Assembly (NCBI RefSeq): GCF_000332415.1
Contig: NZ_AOHC02000037.1
Span: 252,524-316,523 of the forward strand
Origin: Leptospira weilii serovar Ranarum str. ICFT
Lineage (GTDB): Bacteria; Spirochaetota; Leptospiria; Leptospirales; Leptospiraceae
Direction: 5' to 3'
Length of the DNA: 64,000 nucleotides
Shown here piece after piece: positions 1-22,268 of the stretch (the stretch's first letter is position 1; every line of letters begins with the position of its first letter). Below the pieces are notes generated by a model. The model was not told the DNA's origin and made no database searches. It saw only the letters and a program-made list of their open reading frames with translations. Position numbers and translations under genes: made by a program.

Positions 1-561
1 GCGATGGGTGTGATGAATTCCTGTCTTTGGGGTGTGGGTTGGAATCTGATCGAAATGAGGATGAAAAAACTTTTACGGAGAATGTCGGCGACTCCGATGA
101 ATAAGTTGTATTTTCTTCTTTCTTTCTTTTTTACGCGATTGGTCGTGACGGTTTTCGAATCCGCAATCTTACTCGGCTTCACTCTTTCTACGTTTGAAAA
201 CGCATGGGAAGGTTCCGTCGGAGCCGCGATTACGGTTTATCTTTCCGGAAATTTTGCGTTTGCCTGTATCGGAATTTTCATCGGATCGAGGGCCGCAAAT
301 TCTCAAGTCGGAAACGGACTCGTAAATGCGGTTACGTTTCCTATGATGGTTCTTTCCGGAATTTTTTTCTCATATCAAAATTTTCCCGAAGCCGTACTTC
401 CGATTATCAGAAATCTTCCGTTGACCTTGATGGCGGATTCTTTACGGGCCGTTTTTATAGAAGGTGCGGGTTTCTCTTCGGTGATGCCGAGTGTGATTTC
501 ATTGTTGGTTTACGGAGTTGTATTTCTTTTTATAGGAAATAGAATTTTTCGCTGGTCTTGA
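1..561 (+). CDS. ABC-2 type transporter permease (5' end outside window)
   Basis: This is the C-terminal part of an integral membrane permease of the ABC-2 family (DrrB/NodJ-like), which exports drugs, lipids or polysaccharide with a separate ATPase. The reading frame is open to base 1, so the true start lies upstream. About five hydrophobic segments are visible. They include the conserved region near PMMVLSGIFFS, followed by a loop (YQNFPEAVLP..LPLTLMADSLR) typical of ABC-2 C-termini, and the protein ends in a basic tail. The ATPase partner is probably just upstream of the window. The substrate cannot be inferred. pyrD follows after 26 bases on the same strand. Confidence 0.85.
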   Translation, partial: AMGVMNSCLWGVGWNLIEMRMKKLLRRMSATPMNKLYFLLSFFFTRLVVTVFESAILLGFTLSTFENAWEGSVGAAITVYLSGNFAFACIGIFIGSRAANSQVGNGLVNAVTFPMMVLSGIFFSYQNFPEAVLPIIRNLPLTLMADSLRAVFIEGAGFSSVMPSVISLLVYGVVFLFIGNRIFRWS

Positions 562-587
562 TTCGTGCGGATTAAATAGTTTTAGAG

Positions 588-1706
<1,119 letters not shown>

Positions 1707-1764
1707 TTTATGATTGTTTTTGAATATTAGAGTTTTATTAAATATAAATTAGGGAATGAAGATT

Positions 1765-3204
<1,440 letters not shown>

Positions 3205-3208
3205 GAAA

Positions 3209-3802
3209 ATGGAATTAAATAATCGTATGATGAAAATAAAAATAAGTTTTTACGGCGTAGTTGCGGCGTTCCTATTCGGTATTTTTTCCGGAATTCAAGC
3301 CCAGACCTTGGACCGGAATCAATATGAAAAGATCAAAGCCGTAGTTACACAAACCGGCCATATCGAAAAAGAAACTTTGGTTCGAGAAATTTATGCGATC
3401 AACTCAAATCCTCAGGAATATCTGATCGCGATCGCAAAAGATCCGGAGTTGAGAGTGTATGCCGTTTCTCAAATTAACGAATTGATCGCGGACTTCGGTG
3501 GAAATTCCGCAAGGAATTATTTGGAATCCACGATTTCCAACGAAAACGCGCATCCTTCGATCCGAAGTTCGGCGGTTTTTTCTTACGGAAGAACGTTTTA
3601 CTTTTCGGATAGGAATCATACGGAGAATTTCCTAAAACAATTTTCCTCCCATGATCGGATCGGAGCTTCCATTCAAAGTACCTTAAAAGGTCTTCGCACC
3701 GGAAAGGTCGATTCGGTTCGATTTTCGGAGAGATTAAAAAAGGAAAATCTGGATCGGATTAAGGAAAAGAATTTAAGAAAGCCGGGTTCATCAATTCCTT
3801 AA
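3209..3802 (+). CDS. Small exported HEAT-like repeat protein
   Basis: Unrecognised protein of about 197 residues. An N-terminal signal peptide (basic MMKIKIS, hydrophobic core, cleavage near GIQA) predicts export. The mature part is helical with repeat-like units (for example KDPELRVYAVSQINELI and NENAHPSIRSSAVFSYG), resembling HEAT/armadillo-type scaffolds, and the C-terminus is basic. ATG 3227 or 3230 would give a more usual short n-region and is an equally possible start. A TTG at 3194 would overlap the upstream gene. It follows the metzincin lipoprotein within a few bases and is probably co-transcribed. No enzymatic motif was seen. Confidence 0.7.
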   Translation: MELNNRMMKIKISFYGVVAAFLFGIFSGIQAQTLDRNQYEKIKAVVTQTGHIEKETLVREIYAINSNPQEYLIAIAKDPELRVYAVSQINELIADFGGNSARNYLESTISNENAHPSIRSSAVFSYGRTFYFSDRNHTENFLKQFSSHDRIGASIQSTLKGLRTGKVDSVRFSERLKKENLDRIKEKNLRKPGSSIP

Positions 3803-3843
3803 AAGAAAAACGTTCGAGTTTATATCATAAGAATATTATAATA

Positions 3844-4082
3844 TTAACGTAAGTCCGGAATAGCCGACGCGGAAGCGATTGAAGCGGAGTCAATAAATTG
3901 AAACGAAAGGCGATATATTGTATCACGTTTCTTTCATGCAATTTATTGACTATAGCACTGTATTTCGACCCTTGGGGAGAAATACTGAGTTCGAGCGCGG
4001 TCCAGCCCTGGCATTGTTCTCTATGGATCGCAGCGCCAGGGCTGGATTCGCCCAAGATTTTCAACCGTCGAGCTCACGTTAA
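3844..4082. repeat. Dispersed palindromic element, family 1, copy 1
   Basis: This non-coding block of about 239 bp begins TTAACGTAAGTCCGG and ends CGAGCTCACGTTAA, imperfect terminal inverted repeats. Inside is an inverted repeat AGTCAATAAATTG (3888-3900) / CAATTTATTGACT (3939-3951), shared almost base for base with the copy at 20092. A second, copy-specific perfect 11-bp inverted repeat lies at 4002-4012 / 4035-4045 (CCAGCCCTGGC / GCCAGGGCTGG). It sits between convergent genes and looks like a MITE or REP-like sequence. Short reading frames inside it are not genes. Confidence 0.85.
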
Positions 4083-4132
4083 ATAAATCGTATTTGAAAT
4101 AGGTTCGGGAATTGAAACAAAAAACATTTCTC

Positions 4133-4804
4133 TCAAGGAGAAGGTTCGTTTGTATTTCCGGAAATTTGTCTACAAACTCCTTTTTCTTTCCAATCCAGTT
4201 TCCAATCCGTCGCAGAAGAATCCTCTTTGAACAGTCTTACGATCAGGTTCGAACACGTATAACGAATGTTAAAGTCTGAAACTTCGTATTCTCCCGAATA
4301 ACGATACCAATGCGTATCCAAATCGCTTCCCGCCATAGGTTCGCTGATTTTTAGATTTTCGATCGTCTTTCCTTTCCATCGATCCTGGAGTAAACTTTCC
4401 TCGATCAATTTAAGAGCCGTTTCTTTATCAGGCGATTCTTTGCCCGGATCGGAGAGAACTATATTTTTACCAAAACCTAACTCTGAAAACAACCAACCTT
4501 TCGTGCGGATAAAAACGTAATTCGCTCCGACTTCGGTACGCGTTATGCTACCGTCTTTGCGTTTTACGGTAACTAAAAACGGAAATTTATAGAGAATATC
4601 TTTGGATTTGGAATTTTCGATAAGCACGGGTTCTCCGTTGCTTTCTATGGATTGAATTTTATCGCCGGTATTCTTTTTAAGCCAATGAGTTTGAACGTCC
4701 TTTTTTGCTTTTTCCTCGTCCGGAGGTCCCGCTAACTGCGCGCCTAACACGGCGGGCATTAAAACGAGTAAAGCAGTACCTGCTAACGCAAAGACATTTT
4801 TCAT
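4133..4804 (-). CDS. Exported hypothetical protein
   Basis: Unrecognised 223-residue protein. A clear Sec signal peptide (MKNVFALAGTALLVLMPAVLGAQ) predicts cleavage after LGA and a periplasmic location. The mature part is charged, beta-rich and has two cysteines near the C-terminus (YTCSN and GVCRQ) that could pair. Two similar-looking halves (a KKDVQTHWLKKN stretch and an EESLLQDRWKGK stretch, each followed by a strand-rich portion) may be an internal duplication, which is inference only. It stands alone, divergent from the phosphatase gene at 4888 and convergent with the upstream cluster. Confidence 0.75.
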   Translation of the reverse strand: MKNVFALAGTALLVLMPAVLGAQLAGPPDEEKAKKDVQTHWLKKNTGDKIQSIESNGEPVLIENSKSKDILYKFPFLVTVKRKDGSITRTEVGANYVFIRTKGWLFSELGFGKNIVLSDPGKESPDKETALKLIEESLLQDRWKGKTIENLKISEPMAGSDLDTHWYRYSGEYEVSDFNIRYTCSNLIVRLFKEDSSATDWKLDWKEKGVCRQISGNTNEPSP

Positions 4805-4865
4805 AGCCCATTATTAACGGCCTCTTTTACCTCTTGTCAATGAATTTAAAGTTGACCGGAGAACT

Positions 4866-5939
<1,074 letters not shown>

Positions 5940-6197
5940 TACTTTCTTTGCGAATTTGAAAGAAACGATTCGTTTTTTCGGAGATTGTTTCTTTATGAAT
6001 GATGTCGTTTTAAAATTCGGAATTACCGTATGATTTTTTTATACGTGGGTTTTTGTCGGATCGGTAAAAAAAATGTTTTTTAGTTTGAGAATCTTTCATA
6101 CCTTTGTACGCAGCGACGAAATCTTTCACAGAACGTTTTATGAAAGTAGAATCGGGTTCTTTTTAAAAAAGAAATTAGGTTTAGGATAAAACCGTAG

Positions 6198-7985
<1,788 letters not shown>

Positions 7986-7990
7986 ACAAA

Positions 7991-8182
7991 TTGGTTCGTT
8001 CGCCTTGTAATAAAATCTGTACAATGGATTTTGAATCCGGCTATTGTCGAGGATGTTTTAGAACCATCGACGAAATCGGAAACTGGTCCCGTTACACCGA
8101 CGACGAAAGAGAGGAACTATTCTCAAAATTGAAACTTCGTAAGGAGGAGCTTTTTTCTAGAATCCATTTCAAAAATGACTGA
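7991..8182 (+). CDS. DUF1289 family small cysteine-rich protein
   Basis: 63-residue protein with the DUF1289 pattern: SPCNKICTMD, then YCRGCFRTIDEI and a WSRYTDDER segment. Four cysteines arranged CxxxC...CxxC suggest a small metal or Fe-S site. The family is often found downstream of transporters or oxidoreductases, and its function is unknown. The start is TTG at 7991, six bases after the antiporter stop, so it is likely co-transcribed. The length is normal for the family. Confidence 0.83.
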   Translation: MVRSPCNKICTMDFESGYCRGCFRTIDEIGNWSRYTDDEREELFSKLKLRKEELFSRIHFKND

Positions 8183-8193
8183 TGCGCGTCCCC

Positions 8194-8250
8194 ACAACGC
8201 TCCCTATCGAACGACCCTTAGGGAGTGAGATTGAGTTTAGGAAGCGTTGT
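8194..8250. repeat. Nested inverted repeat, family 3, copy 1
   Basis: Outer arms ACAACGCT (8194-8201) and AGCGTTGT (8243-8250) are perfect inverted repeats. Inner arms CTCCCTA (8200-8206) and TAGGGAG (8219-8225) are also perfect. The core CGACCCTTAGGGAGTGA is closely similar to the element at 27816. It lies between convergent genes and may act as a bidirectional transcription terminator or be a small dispersed repeat. Confidence 0.55.
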
Positions 8251-8329
8251 TTTGCGTTTTCCTTGGTTTTGGGAAAAGGTTTTTCTATATTAGAAAATCA
8301 AACTTTTTGCAAGTAACAAACCTCGCTTT

Positions 8330-8345
8330 TGCAGGGACTCCTACA
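8330..8345 (+). repeat. Short TGYGGGAACTCC-type repeat (degenerate copy)
   Basis: TGCAGGGACTCCTACA, a degenerate copy of a 16-base imperfect palindrome found at five other intergenic sites in the window (9675, 13507, 28259, 48161 and a partial at 50282). It overlaps the stop codon of the glycosyltransferase gene. Confidence 0.45.
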
Positions 8346-9546
8346 GAAAACTTTTATAAACCTCTAAAGTTTCCTGAGCCGCCTTTTTCCAAGAGAATCT
8401 TGCGGAATTCCTTTTTCCCTTTGTGACTAAGTTTTTTACTGAGTTTCGACTTTTTAAAAAATCTCTCAGAAGTTTTTCCAATTCTTCCGGTTTGTCGGGA
8501 GAAAAATAAAACACGCTGTCTTGAAGGATTTCCGGCATTACCGTCGTGTTGGACGAGATCACCGGACAACCGCAAGCCTGGGCTTCTAAAGGAGGAAATC
8601 CGAAACCTTCGTATCTTGAAGGAAAGATAAAAAGTTCCGCACAAGAATAAAGACAACGAAGTTCATCCAAGGATAATCTTTCCATGGGGAGAATTTGATT
8701 TTCATAACCGGAGACGTCGGCTTGCAGGTAATCGGGAATTTTTCCCGAAGCGCCGCCTAACACCCATTTGGTTTTTAAAATCTTGGAATTCCAAAGAGGT
8801 TTTAAAACATCGAGAACGAAATTTAAATTCTTATGACCTTTTCCGATTCCGACGCTCAGCAAGTAACCTTCTTTGAGTCCGTATTTTTTCAGAAAATTCT
8901 TTTTTTCCGTAGTGGAGGCGGGATAAAAAACCGTTTCGTCGATTCCGTTGTGAATCACTTTCATTTCCTTTTTCAAAAAACCGAAAACGGATTCCAAATC
9001 CCGGGCCGTGTATTCGGAAACGGACACGATCTTTTTTGAAAACAGTCGAAGTAAACGAAAGACTACCTGCATATAAATTCGTTTTACAAAACTCGAATGA
9101 AATTCCTTCATTCGAAACGGAATGATATCGTGAATCGTTACGATTGATTTTTTAAGATAAAACAAGGGCGCGTTGAAATGAGGAACGTCCAAAAGGTCCA
9201 TTCTCCCCATTAAAGGATGACCTAAAAACTCGGAAAGAGAATAGATCGGAGATTGATAAGAGATCACGGGATAAGAGAAGTCCTCTTTCTTTTTGGAAGA
9301 ACTCGATTTGGGATCGTTCGAAATTTCATCCGAGCCGGAAAACTCATGGCACAAAATCCCTTCGCTCAAAATCGTTTTTACGTCTCCCAAAAGAAAAACC
9401 CGAATTTTCTCTTTTGCAGCGGCCGGGCCGAGGTATTTCAGAAGACCGCGTATTCTCATCCCGATTCCGGAATGAGCGATCATACGCGCGTCCAATCCGA
9501 TCGTAATCGTTTTATGTTTTCGTTTTTCCTCTTTGTGGCTTCTCAT
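8341..9546 (-). CDS. Family 4 glycosyltransferase
   Basis: 401-residue GT-B fold enzyme that uses nucleotide sugars to build surface glycans or lipopolysaccharide; donor and acceptor are unknown. N-terminal ITIGLDARMIAHSGIGMRIRG is typical of GT4 enzymes, with a Gly-rich donor loop near SVGIGKGHKNLNFVL. The C-terminal signature is EGFGFPPLEAQACGCPVI, including the E-x7-E element, followed by FSWKKAAQETL. No signal peptide or transmembrane helix is visible, so it is probably cytoplasmic or peripherally bound. It stands alone rather than in a polysaccharide cluster. Confidence 0.88.
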   Translation of the reverse strand: MRSHKEEKRKHKTITIGLDARMIAHSGIGMRIRGLLKYLGPAAAKEKIRVFLLGDVKTILSEGILCHEFSGSDEISNDPKSSSSKKKEDFSYPVISYQSPIYSLSEFLGHPLMGRMDLLDVPHFNAPLFYLKKSIVTIHDIIPFRMKEFHSSFVKRIYMQVVFRLLRLFSKKIVSVSEYTARDLESVFGFLKKEMKVIHNGIDETVFYPASTTEKKNFLKKYGLKEGYLLSVGIGKGHKNLNFVLDVLKPLWNSKILKTKWVLGGASGKIPDYLQADVSGYENQILPMERLSLDELRCLYSCAELFIFPSRYEGFGFPPLEAQACGCPVISSNTTVMPEILQDSVFYFSPDKPEELEKLLRDFLKSRNSVKNLVTKGKRNSARFSWKKAAQETLEVYKSFL

Positions 9547-9579
9547 GATCGGACAAAAATGACTCGGTGTTGGAAATCT

Positions 9580-9611
<32 letters not shown>

Positions 9612-9674
9612 GAGGCAGTTTTGAAAATGGGAATGAAAGCGTTCTGATTTTTGAAAAAGTTAACGAATCTAGAA

Positions 9675-9690
9675 TGTGGGAACTCCTGCG
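9675..9690 (+). repeat. Short TGTGGGAACTCC repeat
   Basis: TGTGGGAACTCCTGCG, one of six related 16-base motifs scattered in intergenic DNA. It lies in the 254-base gap between the glycosyltransferase gene and folE, which otherwise shows no gene. Confidence 0.6.
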
Positions 9691-9800
9691 TTTTGTTAAG
9701 AATTGCCGTAGGATTGTCGCTGGTTTCTTTTGGGTTTTTGAGCGGAGATTAAAGAAAGATTCTGCGGTCTAAAAGGAAAATCGAACGAAGAGAGTTTAAA

Positions 9801-10352
<552 letters not shown>

Positions 10353-10512
10353 CATAAGTTCGGCCTAAAATCCGCTCCAGCTTGTGATGGCCGGTTGACG
10401 GCTTCATTTTTTTCGTTGCAGAGCCGGTCGTATGGATAGGCGGAGGTTTCATAATTCCGTTTTCGCAATTTGGTGGACAGAGGAAAAAAAAGAGACATTC
10501 TTTGCCGAATCC

Positions 10513-10519
10513 GGAGGAA
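10513..10519 (+). promoter_or_regulatory. Ribosome binding site of acs
   Basis: GGAGGAA lies a few bases before ATG 10523. It decides the start in favour of 10523 rather than the in-frame TTG at 10502. Confidence 0.7.
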
Positions 10520-10522
10520 GTT

Positions 10523-12487
<1,965 letters not shown>

Positions 12488-12550
12488 TATGGATTGGTGG
12501 AAAATGTTTGGGCATGTCGAGCGATTCATAGAAAGAGGGATAAGAATTTG

Positions 12551-13321
12551 ATGGGACCGAAAAGAATCGTCTGTCTTACCGAAGAAACGACCGAGTTATT
12601 TTATTGGCTCGGAGTGGAGGATCGTATCGTAGGAATTTCCGCGTATACCGTTCGACCTTTCAGAGCCAAAGAGGAAAAACCCAAAGTCTCTGCGTTTATC
12701 AACGGAAATATCAAACGAATCAAAGAACTAAAGCCGGATCTTATCATCGGCTTTTCCGACATTCAAGCGGAACTTGCAAAGGAACTGATCGGCGAAGGAT
12801 TGAACGTCCTCGTAACGAATCAAAGAACGATCGCCGAAATCTTAGATACGATGTTGTTGTTCGGCTCTATTGTAGGAAAGGGAAACGAAACACGAACTTT
12901 GATCGAAGGTTGGAAAAGAAAGTTAGACGAAATTGAACAAAGATATTCTTCTCGAAACCGTATTTCCGTTTTCTTTCAAGAATGGGACGAACCGATCATT
13001 ACGGGGATTTCCTGGGTTAGCGAATTGATCGAATTTGCGGGCGGAAAAGATTGTTTTGAACAACTCAAAACAAAATCTTTGGCGAAGGATAGGATCATCA
13101 CGTCGACGGATGTGGCAAAAGCAAATCCGGACGTTTACATAGGTTCTTGGTGTGGAAAGCCGGTGAACTTTGAATGGGTGCAAAAACATCCGGATTGGCA
13201 AAATGTGAATGCGATTCGAAATCGAAAAATTTACGAATTGGATCCTTCGATTATTCTTCAACCGGGTCCCGCATTGTTTGAAGAAGGGATCGATCAACTC
13301 GTAAAGCTGATTCATTCTTGA
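12551..13321 (+). CDS. Cytosolic BtuF-like (periplasmic-binding-fold) protein
   Basis: About 256 residues, with the fold of helical-backbone metal/cobalamin binding proteins (BtuF/FepB type). Recognisable features are KRIVCLTEETTELFYWLG, VVGISAY-like strand VGISAYTVRP, LKPDLIIGFSDIQ and a C-terminal NRKIYELDPSIILQPGPAL. There is no signal peptide or lipobox, so it should stay in the cytoplasm, unlike transporter-linked BtuF. GAGGG at 12535-12539 supports ATG 12551 (TTG 12548 is the alternative). No permease or ATPase is adjacent. It could be a cobalamin-binding regulator or storage protein, but that is inference. Confidence 0.72.
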   Translation: MGPKRIVCLTEETTELFYWLGVEDRIVGISAYTVRPFRAKEEKPKVSAFINGNIKRIKELKPDLIIGFSDIQAELAKELIGEGLNVLVTNQRTIAEILDTMLLFGSIVGKGNETRTLIEGWKRKLDEIEQRYSSRNRISVFFQEWDEPIITGISWVSELIEFAGGKDCFEQLKTKSLAKDRIITSTDVAKANPDVYIGSWCGKPVNFEWVQKHPDWQNVNAIRNRKIYELDPSIILQPGPALFEEGIDQLVKLIHS

Positions 13322-13357
13322 AGATGGTTCCGGGTAAAAAACGGAATTTTACGGAAT

Positions 13358-13456
13358 AGAGTTGATGAAAAATTAATTCTCCATTTGTTTCCGTTTCATT
13401 GAAATGGACGACTGACGCAGTTTTGTTAATGCGACTATTGAATTTTTCAACAACTC
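13358..13456 (+). repeat. MITE-like element, family 2, copy 1
   Basis: An approximately 100-bp sequence with terminal inverted repeats (AGAGTTGATGAAAAATT at the left, AATTTTTCAACAACTC at the right). The whole unit reappears nearly identical in opposite orientation at 19783-19884. The interior includes ATTCTCCATTTGTTTCCGTT and a central GTTTTGTTAAT block. The size, terminal inverted repeats and lack of coding capacity fit a miniature inverted-repeat transposable element. Confidence 0.8.
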
Positions 13457-13506
13457 GAATAGTTTGTCGGAATACGTTTAAGGGAAAACATACTCAAATG
13501 AAAATT

Positions 13507-13522
13507 TGTGGGAACTCCTACG
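13507..13522 (+). repeat. Short TGTGGGAACTCC repeat
   Basis: TGTGGGAACTCCTACG, an imperfect palindrome of the dispersed short family, upstream of the Ada-like gene. Confidence 0.6.
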
Positions 13523-13639
13523 AAAAGATTTACGAATCGCAAAAACCGAGAAAAAAGAACGAATTGAGAACTTACAAAATATTTTAAAAACAGCAAGGAT
13601 CGGGTTTTAAAAAACGTAGGTTTCGGATAACATTCGAAT

Positions 13640-14488
<849 letters not shown>

Positions 14489-14740
14489 AATCGAAAATTC
14501 CGGAAAAGATTTTGAGGTCGTTTCGAAAACATAAAAAGGATTCAGCGTATCCTGAAAGTTTCTTCTTCCAACCGTTTTCCGGCTCGAATAAACCCGAGAT
14601 TTCGAACAAATATTAAGAATGAATGTAAAAATTCCATCGTTCTGAAATTACAATTTGTCTTTTTATAATACGGCCACAAGATTTCCGAAAGAGTTTCCTC
14701 TTTTCATTTACTTAAATGAAATTTTATAAACGTTTGGTTT

Positions 14741-16309
14741 ATGTCAAATCAGTCTATAGAATCCATTCGCAAAAAGGGAGAAGCGCTCACTTATTACTCC
14801 AGAATGGGAATTATGGTTATGATGTTGATCTCTTTGGCTTCGAGTTTTAAAGCCCTTCAGTATCAGATCAAAATCATTCATTCTTCCGCCGCTTCTTTCA
14901 TGTTGGTTTATACGATTTTCGGATTTATCCTATATAAAAAATACAACGTCAAACATTGGGTTCATAATTTATTTATAATATTTGATTCTCTTATATTGAG
15001 TATGACGATTTTTTTGGACAGTATGGTTTCCTCGGAGATCATTGCGCCGGTTCTTAAAAACGCGATTCTTTATTCCGTTTATTATTTCATTATCGCCTAT
15101 TCGGGTTTGTTGGGAAGACCCAATTTTGTGCTCCTTACGGGTATGGTTTGTTCAATGGGATATACGATCGCCCTGACCAATGCTTCGTTTCACGGGTTAC
15201 AATTTTCCGAAGACAACGCGATCAATATGAAACCGGGTCATCTTAAACTCAGCGCGGAAATCACTAAGATTGTTTTTATGGCCGGAGTCAGTTTTATCCT
15301 TTATCGTTTGATGAATCTATTCGACGAGTTGTATAAGGAAGCGGTCACCTATTTCGAAGAGAATAAGAATTTTTTGAATAAGTTGGAAAATAACAGAAAG
15401 ATAATTCATTCTTCCGCGGAAACCTTGGAGACTTCGGTGACGAACTTTTCGGAATTTACGAGTTTAACCAGCGCAAAGATGGAATCGCAAGCCGCTTCTC
15501 TGGAAGAAGTCAACGCGGTGATCGTGTCCTTATCCAAAGGTTCAGAAAATAACGCAGATTCGATTCGAATTCAAAATGAGAATCTGATCGAACTCAATCA
15601 AAAATCCCAGGTTCTTTTGGACGTGATCGCAAAAATATCCGAACACTCCAAAGGTTTGGATACGAATGCGAAAGAAAGTAAAATGGAAATGGAAGTCGTA
15701 AAAGAATCCGTTGAAAAAACCGGCGAGTTCTTAAAGAACATTTCGAATTCGTTTCAACGTGTGGATGAGATCAATCGTATCCTTGGAGAAATTGCGGATA
15801 AAACCAATCTTCTTTCGTTGAACGCTTCGATCGAAGCCGCTCGTGCGGGCGCCGCAGGACGCGGATTTGCCGTAGTCGCTCAAGAGGTCAGTAAACTCGC
15901 CGAATTCACCGCCACAAATGCGAAGATGATTTCCAAGGTCGTTCAAGAATCCCTCGAATTTATCGAAGAGGCGAACGCGGCTTCTCAAGGTACGGGTCAT
16001 TTGACGGAAAACCAGAGCGCCAAGATCAATCTTACCGTTTCTAAAATCGAAGAGATGAACGGGTTGTATGAACGCGGAACTACGATCGTAAATGATTTTG
16101 TAAAAAATCTAGAGAAAGTAAAAAAACTATCGGACGAATTATTTTATTCTACGGAAGAACAAATGACCGGTCAAAAAGAAATGATGAAGGCCATGTTGGA
16201 GTTGGAAAAAGAAGTCAACGAGATCACACAGGAATCCGGAAAAATTCAAGACGGAGTTTTGCAGATTAAAACTCAGTCGAAAGATTTGAAGGCATTGAGC
16301 GTCGTTTAA
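14741..16309 (+). CDS. Methyl-accepting chemotaxis protein
   Basis: Membrane chemoreceptor of 522 residues. Residues 1-200 hold about six hydrophobic segments instead of the usual two helices plus periplasmic sensor. A long coiled-coil signalling domain follows, with the hairpin tip [20 protein letters not shown] and [13 protein letters not shown], which bind CheA/CheW. No HAMP domain is obvious. The same architecture occurs in the protein encoded at 25945-27534 (minus), so they are paralogues. The sensor may detect membrane or intracellular signals such as energy state, which is inference. No che genes are adjacent. Confidence 0.92.
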   Translation: MSNQSIESIRKKGEALTYYSRMGIMVMMLISLASSFKALQYQIKIIHSSAASFMLVYTIFGFILYKKYNVKHWVHNLFIIFDSLILSMTIFLDSMVSSEIIAPVLKNAILYSVYYFIIAYSGLLGRPNFVLLTGMVCSMGYTIALTNASFHGLQFSEDNAINMKPGHLKLSAEITKIVFMAGVSFILYRLMNLFDELYKEAVTYFEENKNFLNKLENNRKIIHSSAETLETSVTNFSEFTSLTSAKMESQAASLEEVNAVIVSLSKGSENNADSIRIQNENLIELNQKSQVLLDVIAKISEHSKGLDTNAKESKMEMEVVKESVEKTGEFLKNISNSFQRVDEINRILGEIADKTNLLSLNASIEAARAGAAGRGFAVVAQEVSKLAEFTATNAKMISKVVQESLEFIEEANAASQGTGHLTENQSAKINLTVSKIEEMNGLYERGTTIVNDFVKNLEKVKKLSDELFYSTEEQMTGQKEMMKAMLELEKEVNEITQESGKIQDGVLQIKTQSKDLKALSVV

Positions 16310-16407
16310 ATCGATTCCGTTGAAACACTTCCGATTTACAATTTAGATCCTCTTTCCAAAACTGTCCTTGAAGAAATCATAACTTTCTTTTTTAGGAGAG
16401 CGGGTTC

Positions 16408-17271
<864 letters not shown>

Positions 17272-17312
17272 TCCGATTAACGATTCGTTTCGGACTTACC
17301 TATAAGGGCGGC

Positions 17313-17343
17313 TCCATTCTTTGGGCAAAACCCAAAGAATGGA
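17313..17343. terminator. Strong hairpin, probable bidirectional terminator
   Basis: Perfect 13-bp inverted repeat TCCATTCTTTGGG / CCCAAAGAATGGA with loop CAAAA, between convergent mtnP and the hydrolase gene. There is no T-tract on either side, so the terminator assignment rests on position and stem strength. Confidence 0.55.
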
Positions 17344-17467
17344 CCGGGCTCTCCGCTTCAATCTGCAAAGCAACATGAGATACGGCCGTATTCATTAGAA
17401 TTTTATCAAGTGCATGTTGCATTGCAGTATTTACGCTTCGATCCCTTCCGCATTCGTGAAACCGAAT

Positions 17468-18298
<831 letters not shown>

Positions 18299-18305
18299 AC
18301 GATGA

Positions 18306-19637
<1,332 letters not shown>

Positions 19638-19782
19638 AAATAGACGTCCTTTGGGTGTTTTTATATTGCGGCGAACGTAAAAAGTTCAAGGAAAAACGAT
19701 CAGAGCTCGTCCCAAAATTTAAAACAATCGCAGAGATTTTGCGGCCCATTCTCCGATAAAATCGAAGGGATTCTTTATAAAT

Positions 19783-19884
19783 AGAGTTGTTGAAAAATTC
19801 AACAGTCGCAATTAACAAAACCGCTTCGATCGCCCATTTCAATGAAACGGAAACAAATGGAGAATTAATTTTTCAACAACTCTA
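19783..19884 (-). repeat. MITE-like element, family 2, copy 2 (inverted)
   Basis: Reverse-complement counterpart of 13358-13456 with only a few mismatches along about 100 bp. The ends AGAGTTGTTGAAAAATT and AATTTTTCAACAACTCT form 17-bp terminal inverted repeats that are more perfect here than in copy 1. Confidence 0.82.
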
Positions 19885-20091
19885 ATGATAGATTAGAAAA
19901 GTTTATCCCCAAACGTCTCGGATTCATTCTCGCATTTTTCGTAGGATTTGGGACAAGCTTTAGGTTTATGATGGGACTTTTGAATTAGGATGCGGTCAAT
20001 GAAAAAAATATCCCGAATTAATTATTCGATTATTATTGAATACTCATGTTATGATTGTAATGAATTTTATTGTGATTTTTTGTAACTAAAG

Positions 20092-20306
<215 letters not shown>

Positions 20307-20504
20307 ATTATCGGTTCATAAAAGAGCCCGGGAAATTCAAAATTAAAATCGATCCGTTTAAAAACTTGAAGATTCTTTGAAATGAAATCGGCGCCGGCGC
20401 GGTCGTCGTTTTATCGTGATCATTCTAAAAAAAATCTTTGCATACAAAACGGATTCCACTTTCTTTTTATCGTTTTGGGAATATAAAAAAGAAGAGGTCG
20501 CGCC

Positions 20505-21965
<1,461 letters not shown>

Positions 21966-22268
21966 GAAGCGATGAATGGCGTTAGTTTATATTCTGCTCG
22001 AAAAACAAATCTTTTATTATAAAAATCTAACGTTGTGCAACTCAAACTCTTTCTTTTTTAAACCGAAGAGCATCGATTTTTATGACTTCTTAGACACATT
22101 CTTTTTAAAGAACGTCATTTACACAGGATGGCTGACACTACCTATCTATGACATTGCTTCCGATTCCTTATGTTTTCGATCGTTTGTCATTCGTAATATT
22201 CATATTTGTTTCTAATTTCCTTTTTGCTTGACGTTAATGATTTGAAGAAGTTTTTAGAGTGCCTGCAT
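21966..22268. other. Intergenic stretch upstream of the sensor-phosphatase gene
   Basis: 303 AT-rich bases. An open frame of 79 codons at 21976 has no protein-like features or ribosome site and was not accepted. No repeat of the window's families is present. Regulatory sites for the following gene are probable but not readable. Confidence 0.55.

Larger units (their letters stand above)
13322..13639. other. Intergenic stretch with two repeats
   Basis: 318 bases without a credible gene. It holds the roughly 100-bp inverted-repeat element (13358-13456) and the short palindrome at 13507. The 62-codon frame at 13399 runs through the repeats and is not protein-like. Confidence 0.7.

Noticed and set aside
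3898..4086. 62-codon frame (and overlapping minus-strand frame) inside the first family 1 element
   Set aside because: It runs through palindromic DNA and its translation shows no protein-like features. The copy at 20033-20224 gives a similar spurious frame.
13399..13587. 62-codon frame upstream of the Ada-like gene
   Set aside because: It lies in the family 2 repeat and short palindrome; no ribosome site or protein-like composition.
21976..22215. 79-codon frame between the aldehyde dehydrogenase and sensor-phosphatase genes
   Set aside because: Cysteine/phenylalanine-rich AT-derived translation with no ribosome site.
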